DNA of 8,938 nt from Bacillota bacterium (GTDB taxonomy: Bacteria > Bacillota_I > Bacilli_A > Acholeplasmatales > Acholeplasmataceae): NCBI GenBank assembly GCA_023458995.1, contig JAEWVV010000072.1, positions 1 to 8,938 on the forward strand, given 5' to 3'. This document shows positions 1 to 7,600 of the stretch, piece by piece (the first letter of the stretch is position 1; each line of letters begins with the position of its first letter). Below the pieces are notes generated by a model. It did not search any database and was not told the DNA's origin. It saw only the letters and a list, made by a program, of their open reading frames with translations. The translations under genes and the position numbers were made by a program.

Positions 1-220
1 GAATGGTGTCTCTTACGAAATGATAACGATGACCTGCAAATTCCATGTCGAAATGTGAATCACCAAGTTTTGTTTTTGTACAAGCTGTGGTTGATTCTAG
101 ACATGCGACTTGGTCATATGGATATAAATCGATCAAATCGCCTTCAGCTGCATGTGATGTAAACATCGTTGCAAATACAGCTGTTAAAGCAAGCAAAAAT
201 AATGCTACTACTTTTTTCAT
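1..220 (-). CDS. Secreted protein of unknown function, 5' part only (runs off the left edge)
   Basis: The first 73 codons are visible; the gene continues past base 1. The ATG at 220 is chosen because AGGAGG (226-231) lies five bases upstream and a good promoter precedes it. Residues 1-24 form a classical Sec signal peptide: MKK, then a hydrophobic core rich in Val, Ala, Leu and Phe, then Ser-His-Ala with likely cleavage before Ala25. There is no lipobox. The mature start is acidic and aromatic (DLIDLYPYDQ), followed by two cysteines (Cys40, Cys47) that could form a short disulfide loop, and a His/Tyr-rich stretch (residues 56-68). I do not recognise the family. The gene lies downstream of the hydrolase operon on the same strand but has its own promoter with a cre-like operator, which suggests control by carbon source. 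Expression and export are well supported; function is unknown. Confidence 0.85.
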   Translation of the reverse strand, partial: MKKVVALFLLALTAVFATMFTSHAAEGDLIDLYPYDQVACLESTTACTKTKLGDSHFDMEFAGHRYHFVRDTI

Positions 221-261
221 TTTTTCCTCCTAATTTTCGTACTTAGATACGTTTATTTTAC

Positions 262-275
262 CTTTCAATTGAAAG
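262..275. promoter_or_regulatory. Second palindrome between -35 and -10, sharing a half-site with the cre
   Basis: CTTTCAATTGAAAG is a perfect 14-base palindrome lying entirely in the promoter spacer. Its right half TTGAAAG (269-275) is also the left half of the cre-like site, so three related half-sites (262-268, 269-275, 278-284) sit in a row. It could be a second, mutually exclusive placement of the same regulator or the site of a different one; chance in AT-rich DNA is possible. Confidence 0.35.
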
Positions 276-284
276 CGCTGTCAA
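269..284. promoter_or_regulatory. cre-like operator (CcpA or another LacI-family regulator) overlapping the -35 box
   Basis: TTGAAAGCGCTGTCAA is a 16-base inverted repeat with a central CG and a single mismatched pair. Its core (270-283) differs at one position from the ideal catabolite-responsive element TGAAAGCGCTTTCA. It covers the whole -35 hexamer and the start of the spacer, a position where bound protein would block RNA polymerase, so repression is the expected effect. A LacI-family regulator other than CcpA could use the same site. Confidence 0.65.
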
Positions 285-357
285 TTTGATTCTTGATTAA
301 TTCAGGTTTTGCGCTTTGAATTACATCTTTTGATAATTTTTTTCAGGAATTCACTTT
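285..357. other. Gap after the operon, no convincing terminator
   Basis: This stretch is AT-rich and non-coding. The only inverted repeat is TAATTCA/TGAATTA (298-304 and 317-323) with a 12-base loop; on the minus strand it has no T run after it. Readthrough from the hydrolase operon into the downstream secreted-protein gene is therefore possible. Confidence 0.5.
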
Positions 358-3300
358 TTAATGAATAGTTCCTGGTAGATAACTATAGAATGTTCTAGCG
401 ACAGTTTCACCTCCTAGACTGACTGTTACTGTGTAACTTACCGTAAGTGCCTTATCTGGCATCTTGATGACACGTCCTGTGTTATCGACATACTCTGTGT
501 CGTGTGAAACAAATGTAATCTCAGCACCAGAGAAATTTTTAGCAACTTGATACTCATAACTCTTCATCTCTTCAAAGAGTGGAACAAGTCCTGCGTTTCT
601 CATCGTTTGAGGACAATTCTTACCAGAGAAATCCACATGATATCTCATATTTTCTAAAGGTAAATTATATTGCATGAGTAAATCAATACCAAGTTTAGCT
701 GTACGCTGCCAGATACGATATACGTCTGCATCGCTGTTAACACCCGTTTCAATACCAATACCATTTCTATTTCCACCACCTAAATATGTGGCTGCGGTTC
801 CTGGTCTAGTTGATCCATCACCTGCATGGAATGCTCTTTCATAGGTTGGGATATGTTGATAGATTGCAAGATCATCAACCGTAAAGTGCCATGAAGCCCA
901 TAATTCATTTCCTGCCATCGCATTACCATAGAGGTAATTTGCATGTGCTAAAGCTCCTGAACCTGGATTTGTGTTTGCTGTATCATGAATTACGACCCAA
1001 TAGACATTATCAGAATTGTACTGAGTAATACCTTCTGGATGTGGATCCATCGGTTCGCCTGGTCTTATACCTGATGAAACAGGAACCATCTTAGACGTGT
1101 TAATTGAGTATGTCCCAAAATAGAATTTAGAAACACTTTCATATTTGAAGTCTGCATAATCAAAACCGACACCATATGCAGTCCATCTGTGAGGTGTTGT
1201 ATAGGTAACCATACTCTTTGTGAGTAAATCCATTAAGTTTTGGTTATCTAACGATTCATAAATTTCAAATTTAAAATCTGTTTTAATAAGTGGGTCATCT
1301 GTTAATGATGCACTAATTGTAACTAAGCCTGCTTGATGAAGACTTACAAGACCATCAACTGTTACAGTTGCTTTAGTTTCATCACTTGAAGTAAATGTGA
1401 CCGGTTCATCTTTAATATTCGATGGGAATGGAGTTGCATCGAGTTTTAATGTTTCTCCAACTAAATTTTCATTATTTGGAGTACTTGTTGCTATTTCAAT
1501 TCCAGGAAGTGTAATGATATCAACTGTAATAATTGCGTTAACTGAAATGTTTTGTTGAGATCTTACCGTAAATGTCACTTGTCCACTCTTGAGTGGTGTG
1601 AAACTTCCATTTTGTGAAATGATTGAAATCGTTGGTGCAGATGTAATCCATTTAATACTTGGATTAACCAAATCATATGGTAGATACTTAATCGTAAACT
1701 GATATGAATCGCCAACTAATAGTTCCGTAATTGGATTTGTAATCATGATTTTTACAGGAACTAACGGGTTATATCCAACTTCAGATATTATCTGTGTCTT
1801 TAAAGCATAGTGTCCTAATAGCATATCCTCATCAATATGGCTAAATTTGAGCAAATCAAGTGTTTCCATACCCCAATGGTTTAACGTAAACTCAACTTCG
1901 TTACCTTCATTTGATTTTGCTAAATAACCTGTTGCTTCTACAACACTATTAAAACGTGCATATGCATGTATATCTTTGTTCGTTTCAATCGTAATACCAT
2001 CTGTGACATTACTGATATCATTTCGTTCAACTTTGATTTCGGTTGATTGTAGAGTTTCCAATGCTGGTGTAATGGATATTGCTGTTTCTGCATTACTAAT
2101 CATGTTTTTCTTAATGGTGATGACACCACTTTCATATCCTTCAACCTTGATTGCGAAACCAACGACATTTTGAATATCATTATCACTAATCATAAGTCCT
2201 AATTTTGTACCTTTAAGTATAATGAAGTCTCCTGTGATATCGCTAGCTTCAATGTGTTGAATCGATAGATTAACAACTGCTTTATTTGATGTAATCGATG
2301 ATGCACCTTGCATCTTGAAGTTTTTAAGTGAGATGTTGTCATGATCAACAACCATATTTCCAGTTACAACGACTTCACCAATACCTTCAAGTGATAAACC
2401 GAGTTTATTGAGTGTGACATTTTCTTGATATGTAGCAGGATTGATATAAATCATTGTTTGATCAAGTGCATGATCAACAGCTGCTTGAATTGATGAAAAT
2501 AAGTCAACACCATAGGTGTAAGTCATTTGATTGTAAACTATGGTTCCCGATGATACCGTACCATCAACAAGAAGTTTATTTACAACTTGGACGGTTATTG
2601 TTTCAGATATTAACTCATTTAATGTCGATTTCACTGTAATATCAGCACTACCTATTGCGTGAGCAGTCAATAATCCATTTGCATCAACTGATAATACATC
2701 AGGATTTGAACTTTCCCATGTGTAATAGGGGTATGCATCGAGTGGGATAATAGAAGCGGATAAGTTTTGTGTATGATAAATATTTTGGATTCTTGAGCCA
2801 TCAATCGTAAATGATTCCAATGCTTCATAGACCTTGATTGTAATCACATCAAAGACTTCTAAATCATAAGTAGATCTAACGGTAACAGTTGTTTCACCTG
2901 CTGAAACAGGAGTCACTTTACCTTCTAAATCAACGGTTAGAACTGTTTCATCACCGGATTGATAAGTATATTCTTCTTCACTATCGACTGTAATCATACC
3001 TTCTTCACCAACAACAAGCATTTGGGTGTAATCAGTAATCTCTAATGTAACAATCTTTCTCACAGTGACTTGAACAGTAATTGATTTTGTTTCATCATTT
3101 ACGGATGTAATCGTTAATACACCAGATCCTGCTTTAACACCGGTGATAATACCTTTGTTATCAACAGTGAAAATATCGGTTGCTGAGGACTTAAACGTGA
3201 CATCATCATTTGATTCATAGATAACATCATGTTCATTCCCTTCAACCAAAACAATTTGTGTAGTTGAAGAAGTAAGGTTCACATTTTTCTTAACTTCGAC

Positions 3301-3585
3301 GTTAACTTCAAATGTCACATTTTGATCTTGTCTAGAAGTAACTTTAATGACTGCTTCTCCCATAGATACTGCAGTGATCACGCCAGATTCTGATACCGTA
3401 ACAACACTTAAGTTAGAAGACTCAAAAATTAATCCATCTTCATCGTTTGTTGTGATGCTTAAATCAAATGTATCTCCTTCTTTTAAAGAAACACTTGCAT
3501 CTCCATCAATGGTGATATCTTTCATACAGCTTGAAAGTACCAACATTAAGATGAAGACAATGACTGTTAAACTCAATTTTTTCAT
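358..3585 (-). CDS. Multidomain lipoprotein with XlyA/T7-lysozyme-type N-acetylmuramoyl-L-alanine amidase domain
   Basis: Predicted surface lipoprotein of 1075 residues that cleaves the bond between MurNAc and L-Ala in peptidoglycan. Residues 1-20 are a lipoprotein signal with lipobox LSSC (Cys20). Four Big_2-type Ig-like repeats follow (about 24-335), then a parallel beta-helix (about 358-575), two more Ig-like repeats (about 608-776), a linker, the Amidase_2 domain (about 855-1000) and a final beta domain (about 1010-1075). Zinc ligands are visible as His867 (VVIHDT), His983 and Cys991 (HVDFSGKNCP). Lys989 matches the catalytic Lys128 of T7 lysozyme in spacing, and the ASWHFTVDD motif (897-905) is typical of XlyA/CwlA-like enzymes. 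The catalytic set is complete. AGGAAG (3592-3597) lies six bases before the ATG, which overlaps the upstream stop as ATGA. The enzyme class is well supported; the roles of the beta-helix and Ig arrays are inferred as binding or spacing. Confidence 0.93.
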   Translation of the reverse strand: MKKLSLTVIVFILMLVLSSCMKDITIDGDASVSLKEGDTFDLSITTNDEDGLIFESSNLSVVTVSESGVITAVSMGEAVIKVTSRQDQNVTFEVNVEVKKNVNLTSSTTQIVLVEGNEHDVIYESNDDVTFKSSATDIFTVDNKGIITGVKAGSGVLTITSVNDETKSITVQVTVRKIVTLEITDYTQMLVVGEEGMITVDSEEEYTYQSGDETVLTVDLEGKVTPVSAGETTVTVRSTYDLEVFDVITIKVYEALESFTIDGSRIQNIYHTQNLSASIIPLDAYPYYTWESSNPDVLSVDANGLLTAHAIGSADITVKSTLNELISETITVQVVNKLLVDGTVSSGTIVYNQMTYTYGVDLFSSIQAAVDHALDQTMIYINPATYQENVTLNKLGLSLEGIGEVVVTGNMVVDHDNISLKNFKMQGASSITSNKAVVNLSIQHIEASDITGDFIILKGTKLGLMISDNDIQNVVGFAIKVEGYESGVITIKKNMISNAETAISITPALETLQSTEIKVERNDISNVTDGITIETNKDIHAYARFNSVVEATGYLAKSNEGNEVEFTLNHWGMETLDLLKFSHIDEDMLLGHYALKTQIISEVGYNPLVPVKIMITNPITELLVGDSYQFTIKYLPYDLVNPSIKWITSAPTISIISQNGSFTPLKSGQVTFTVRSQQNISVNAIITVDIITLPGIEIATSTPNNENLVGETLKLDATPFPSNIKDEPVTFTSSDETKATVTVDGLVSLHQAGLVTISASLTDDPLIKTDFKFEIYESLDNQNLMDLLTKSMVTYTTPHRWTAYGVGFDYADFKYESVSKFYFGTYSINTSKMVPVSSGIRPGEPMDPHPEGITQYNSDNVYWVVIHDTANTNPGSGALAHANYLYGNAMAGNELWASWHFTVDDLAIYQHIPTYERAFHAGDGSTRPGTAATYLGGGNRNGIGIETGVNSDADVYRIWQRTAKLGIDLLMQYNLPLENMRYHVDFSGKNCPQTMRNAGLVPLFEEMKSYEYQVAKNFSGAEITFVSHDTEYVDNTGRVIKMPDKALTVSYTVTVSLGGETVARTFYSYLPGTIH
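1258..1764 (-). repeat. Two further Ig-like repeats just before the amidase domain
   Basis: Residues 608-776 hold two more copies of the Big_2-like pattern, with signature strands near residues 653-676 and 738-761. They separate the beta-helix from the catalytic region and are more diverged than the N-terminal four. Confidence 0.7.
1861..2514 (-). other. Right-handed parallel beta-helix domain within the amidase lipoprotein
   Basis: Residues 358-575 begin with a pectate-lyase-like entry (SIQAAVDHALDQT, then INPATYQENV). They continue as short strands with regular Val/Ile/Leu alternation and N/D turns (ISLKNFKMQG, LMISDNDIQNV, ITIKKNMISNAE, IKVERNDISNV), each coil being about 21-25 residues. 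This is typical of PbH1 repeats. I see no catalytic motif of a known polysaccharide lyase, so glycan binding or a structural role is more likely than catalysis. Confidence 0.75.
2581..3516 (-). repeat. Four tandem Big_2-type Ig-like repeats in the amidase lipoprotein
   Basis: Four copies of the pattern V-x-T/S-V-x-x-x-G-x-(I/V/L)-T-x-x-x-x-G-x-x-x-(I/L/V)-T/x-V-x-S begin at residues 61, 138, 215 and 297, with periods of 77, 77 and 82 residues. They are diverged at sequence level. They lie directly after the lipid anchor and probably form a stalk that holds the later domains away from the membrane. Confidence 0.85.
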
Positions 3586-4631
3586 AGCATACTTCCTTTC
3601 TTAGATAAGGCGAGATTAGAAATATCATGTCTTAGTTTTAAAATACTGCGTGTCAATCTTGATGGGTGTACATCATTGGATAACATGACAAAACCAATTT
3701 TATGTTTTCTATCGATAAACATATTACATCCTGTAAAACCTGTATGAAGAATCGTCTCATCAAAATCGACAAGACTTCCAGCACTTGACCTGCTTGTTGG
3801 CTTATCCCAACCAAGTGATCTTACTGTCTCAGAACCATCTTCCGCTATTCTTCTTTCTCTTGGTAAAAAGAGTAAATCAATCGTTTCTGTATTTAATACA
3901 AATTCATTTTTCAAAAGAGCAATCATGAATAATCCAATATCTTTTGTTGTTGAGAAGAGTCCTGCATGACCAGCTTCTCCACCCATAGCAAATGATTTTT
4001 CATCATGCACATCACCTTGAAGAAAACCTTTATACACTAAATCATCACGATATTCAGTAGGTGCAGTTCTCTTTTTATCTGGATGATACGATGTGTCTTT
4101 CATGCCTAGTGGTCTAAATATAACTTCATCAGCATATTCAGATATCTTCTTACTTGATAACTTTTCAACAATTAAGCCTAAGATGATATACCCGATATCT
4201 GAATAAACAATGCGTTCTCCCACAGGATTGATTAAGTCAGCTTCAAATGTTTTTTCTATAACTTCATCTCTTGACTTTAGTGTATTGGCCCGTCTTAGAT
4301 CAGCGGGTAATCCCGAGGTGTGTGTCATGAGATGATAAACCTTAATTTCTTGATGTCTAAACTGAGGGAGTACATCTTTAACATAAGTATCTAAAGATAA
4401 CTTTTCTAATTCAATTAATTTCATCACAAGAGTTGTTGTAGAAATGACTTTTGTTAGTGATGCAACATCATAGATGACATCATCTCTATTCATCTCTTTT
4501 TCAGGGAGTAATCTAAAGTACCCTAACGTACTAAAATCAATAAAACCGCTTTCATTGACAATAGCGTAGGAGGCTCCAGGGAAGGAGCCTTCATCAATAG
4601 CTTTGTTTAAAATCGAATCTATTTCTTTCAT
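3582..4631 (-). CDS. Class C beta-lactamase-like serine hydrolase, AmiE/YbbE-related, without signal peptide
   Basis: A 349-residue serine hydrolase of the beta-lactamase/penicillin-binding-protein fold. Visible motifs are the nucleophile box SLTK (Ser58, Lys61), Tyr143-Ser-Asp145 in place of YxN, and HTG (296-298) in place of KTG, followed by FTG. It also has DVHDE and GHAGLFST (residues 207-227), which are typical of the B. subtilis AmiE (YbbE) group, whose founding member removes the peptide from MurNAc-peptides. Related esterases and transpeptidase-like enzymes share much of this, so the exact substrate is inferred from context. Unlike secreted AmiE, the protein starts directly at the catalytic domain (MKEIDSILNKAIDEG), with no signal peptide or membrane segment, so it is probably cytoplasmic. 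Its ATG overlaps the upstream stop (ATGA, 4628-4631). I see no good Shine-Dalgarno in front of it, so it probably depends on translational coupling. Its own stop overlaps the amidase start. Confidence 0.9.
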   Translation of the reverse strand: MKEIDSILNKAIDEGSFPGASYAIVNESGFIDFSTLGYFRLLPEKEMNRDDVIYDVASLTKVISTTTLVMKLIELEKLSLDTYVKDVLPQFRHQEIKVYHLMTHTSGLPADLRRANTLKSRDEVIEKTFEADLINPVGERIVYSDIGYIILGLIVEKLSSKKISEYADEVIFRPLGMKDTSYHPDKKRTAPTEYRDDLVYKGFLQGDVHDEKSFAMGGEAGHAGLFSTTKDIGLFMIALLKNEFVLNTETIDLLFLPRERRIAEDGSETVRSLGWDKPTSRSSAGSLVDFDETILHTGFTGCNMFIDRKHKIGFVMLSNDVHPSRLTRSILKLRHDISNLALSKKGSML

Positions 4632-7600
4632 ATCTTTAAAACGAACTTTCTAACGAGAAAGATCACAATACCTAATCCAGTAATTGAACCACCGACAATC
4701 GCAACCGTTTTTACCGTTTGACTGATAACTGGTTCTTCCGGTGTTTCAGGTTCCACGGGTTCTTCAGGTGTCACTGGGTCTTCAGGTTCTATTGGGTCTA
4801 CAGGATTTGGTTCACAAGAATCTCCATCCCATGTTTCATTAATCTCACATGTAGGTGGGTTAACGACAGGGTCTTCAGGTGCTACATCCGATTCCCAAGG
4901 GAATGTGACATAGTCTGTCCAATAATGTTCTGTTAATCTTGATAAAGCATTTTTAACGAGTGTACTTGTTCCATTTAATGTTTTATAACTGAAAAGCGTA
5001 CTACCTTTAATGATGTCATATTTTTGGTTATATCTAAGTTGTTCTAAAAATTCGCTTTCATCTGTCCAACCACCAGCATCCTGGTAGCGGTAAAACCCAT
5101 GGCCAATAATTAAATCAACACCATTTTCTGCGCATAATTCAGCCCACCAATCGACTAAGTCAGCATAAGGAGCAAGACTATGATCAAATGGCCAGTAGAG
5201 TTGTGGAAGAATATAGTGTAACCATCCTTCTTCTACCCATTTTTTCGTATCTGCATATTGATCACTAAAGCTTTGCATCGTTGATGTAGAGGTATGTGAA
5301 CCATCAACACCACCGGATTTCCAAATACCAAAAGGTGATATACCAAACATAACGGTTTTATCTTCTGATACGTTATGATTTTCAACAATGTAAAAAATAT
5401 CTCTTACAAGCATATTGACGTTACTTCTACGCCAATCCGCTAATGTTTGATTTGTATATTTCGTTTCGTTATATGTAGTTTCATCTTGACTGTTACTCAT
5501 GCCACTATAAGAATAGAAATAATCGTCAAAGTGAACACCATCGATATCATAATTTGTAATCAATTCTTGAATCACATTTTTAATATAGTTTCTTACCTGA
5601 ATTTCTCCTGGATTAAGAATCAATTTTCCACCTGAATCTTGAAGAACAAAGTTAGGATTTTTTCTTGCAAAGTTATCTTCATGGAGACTATCTAGTTGAG
5701 TTTGTTTGTCACCACTCACATTGGATACACGATATGGATTTAACCATGCATGGATTTCAATACCACGTTTATGACCTTCTTCAATGATAAACTCTAAAAC
5801 ATCCCAACCTGGATCAACACCTTCAGCACCTGTTAAATAGCGAGAGAAAGGTGCGTATTCGGATGGATAGAATGCATCATTCATTGGTCTAACTTGGAAG
5901 AATATGGTATTAAAGTTTAATTTTTTAACTCGATCAAGAATATCAAGGATATCTTGTTTATATTCAGCTTCAGATGTATGAAGTCCAATATCAATATTAC
6001 CGACAGTAGCAACCCATACAGCTCTAACTTCTTCATCTTTTTCTTGGTAAGATGTAGGAAGGCCAACGGGTGTATTCGTATTGTAGTATGTGACATAATC
6101 ACCGTTTCGTTCAACAAATTCATTTGTTTCACTTGGTGCAATTAAAAGCCTTACTAAAACATTCACCACTTCAGAAGCATTTCCAGCTTGATCTATTGAA
6201 TAATATTCTAGTGTATAGTTACCAGTCGATCTAAGAATAATTTCATCTGTAAAATTTTGCCATGATGTCCATGAAGTTCCATTATGCAAACGGTACTTAA
6301 TCGTATCATTTGCAGCAGCTTCTGTTAGATCAACGGTTGTTCGATCAATATAGAACTTGCCTTCTAAGGTACCTGTAACTTGAAGTATAGGATCACTTGG
6401 TGCAGTTTTATCGATATGAACTGTTTCTGATCTCACGACACCACAACTATCATTATTTTTGTAGTCTATGATATATGTTCCTTCAGTCGTAAATGATAAT
6501 GTATCATTAAATGTTAACCACTCACCACCATTGATTCGATATAAAACGGTAGTTTGTCCATTAATATCAACTGTAGCTTCTTGGAAATATGGATAATTTC
6601 CTGTGCCTAAAACATCAACTTCAGCAGCTGGATAACAATTATTTACGAGTGTGATTAATTGACTGACTTCATCAGATTCAACATCTTCAGAATTTATCGT
6701 TTTTGTTCTTATGAAGTAATTACCCGTACCATCTAAAACGATTGGTGATGTATAAAGTGTCCACTCACCAACGTTACCATGATTAATCGCAACCCAAATC
6801 GGGTTACCATCAGATGAAAGAGATAACTCAACACCTGTGATATAACTTGAACCAATCTTAGGTCCTGTTAATGTAATCACAGGTTGATCTGCATTCACTT
6901 TATCAATCACAAATGAATACCCTGAAACAGTAGACTCTAATTCCGTATCTGTGACAGCTTTCACATGAAGTGTATGTGTACCTTTCGTGGAATAGGTAAT
7001 TGGATTTTCATAGAGAATCCATTCACCGTTATTAATCTTTACATAGATTTGATGCTCAGATGTAATGGTTGCTGTAACATTACTTCGATAAACACTACCA
7101 TCTTTTGTTCCTGTTAAAATAACAGTAGGTGCTTCGATAGAACTTTCTGGCCATACATTTAAAGGTTTTTCAGTCCATCTTGTTTGTGCAACTGCATTAA
7201 TTTGTGGTTTTGTTAAGAATGATGCACTATAAAATGCAGATCCTTTAACTTCTGGATGTTTTTGGTTATATCTTAACTGTGTTTCAATTTCATCACTAAG
7301 CCAACTATCGACATTATGAATACCGTGACCAATGACTAAATCAACATCAGTACCTCTAACAACGCTTGCCCACCAATCGACTAAATCAGCGTATGGTGCT
7401 GTTGAATGTTGGAAACTCCAATAAATTTGAGGACAAATATAGTGAACCCATCCTTCAAGAACCCATCTTCTGCTATCCGCATATTGACTTGAATAACTTT
7501 GAGAAGTTCCCGTAGATGTATTTGAGCCTTCACCTTGTGAACGCCAAATACCAAAAGGTGAGACGCCAAAACGAACATCTCTATCATTTAATTCATTATG

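Larger units (their letters stand above)
255..284 (-). promoter_or_regulatory. Sigma-A-type promoter of the secreted-protein gene
   Basis: On the minus strand a perfect -35 TTGACA (279-284) is followed, after an 18-base spacer, by the -10 TAAAAT (255-260). Transcription would start near base 248, giving a leader of about 28 bases that includes the AGGAGG ribosome binding site. The promoter is placed correctly for the gene starting at 220 and is the only clear promoter in the window. The start site itself is inferred. Confidence 0.75.

Noticed and set aside
45..233. Plus-strand frame at the left end
   Set aside because: It lies opposite the signal peptide and mature start of the minus-strand secreted protein, which has a promoter, a ribosome binding site and a signal sequence; the plus frame has none.
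298..323. Inverted repeat TAATTCA/TGAATTA as a rho-independent terminator of the operon
   Set aside because: The stem is only seven AT-rich pairs with a 12-base loop, and no T run follows on the minus strand.
3582..4631. Reading the serine hydrolase as a true beta-lactamase giving drug resistance
   Set aside because: The motifs (YSD, HTG, GHAGLFST) are those of the AmiE/esterase side of the family, there is no signal peptide, and the neighbours are wall hydrolases.
4718..4936. Plus-strand frame rich in Phe, Arg and Trp opposite the Pro/Glu spacer
   Set aside because: It is a mirror of the repetitive spacer codons, without a ribosome binding site or a sensible protein composition.
5917..6141. 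Minus-strand 74-codon frame inside the double-GHL10 gene
   Set aside because: It is an out-of-frame shadow within a region coding for conserved GHL10 domain B motifs.
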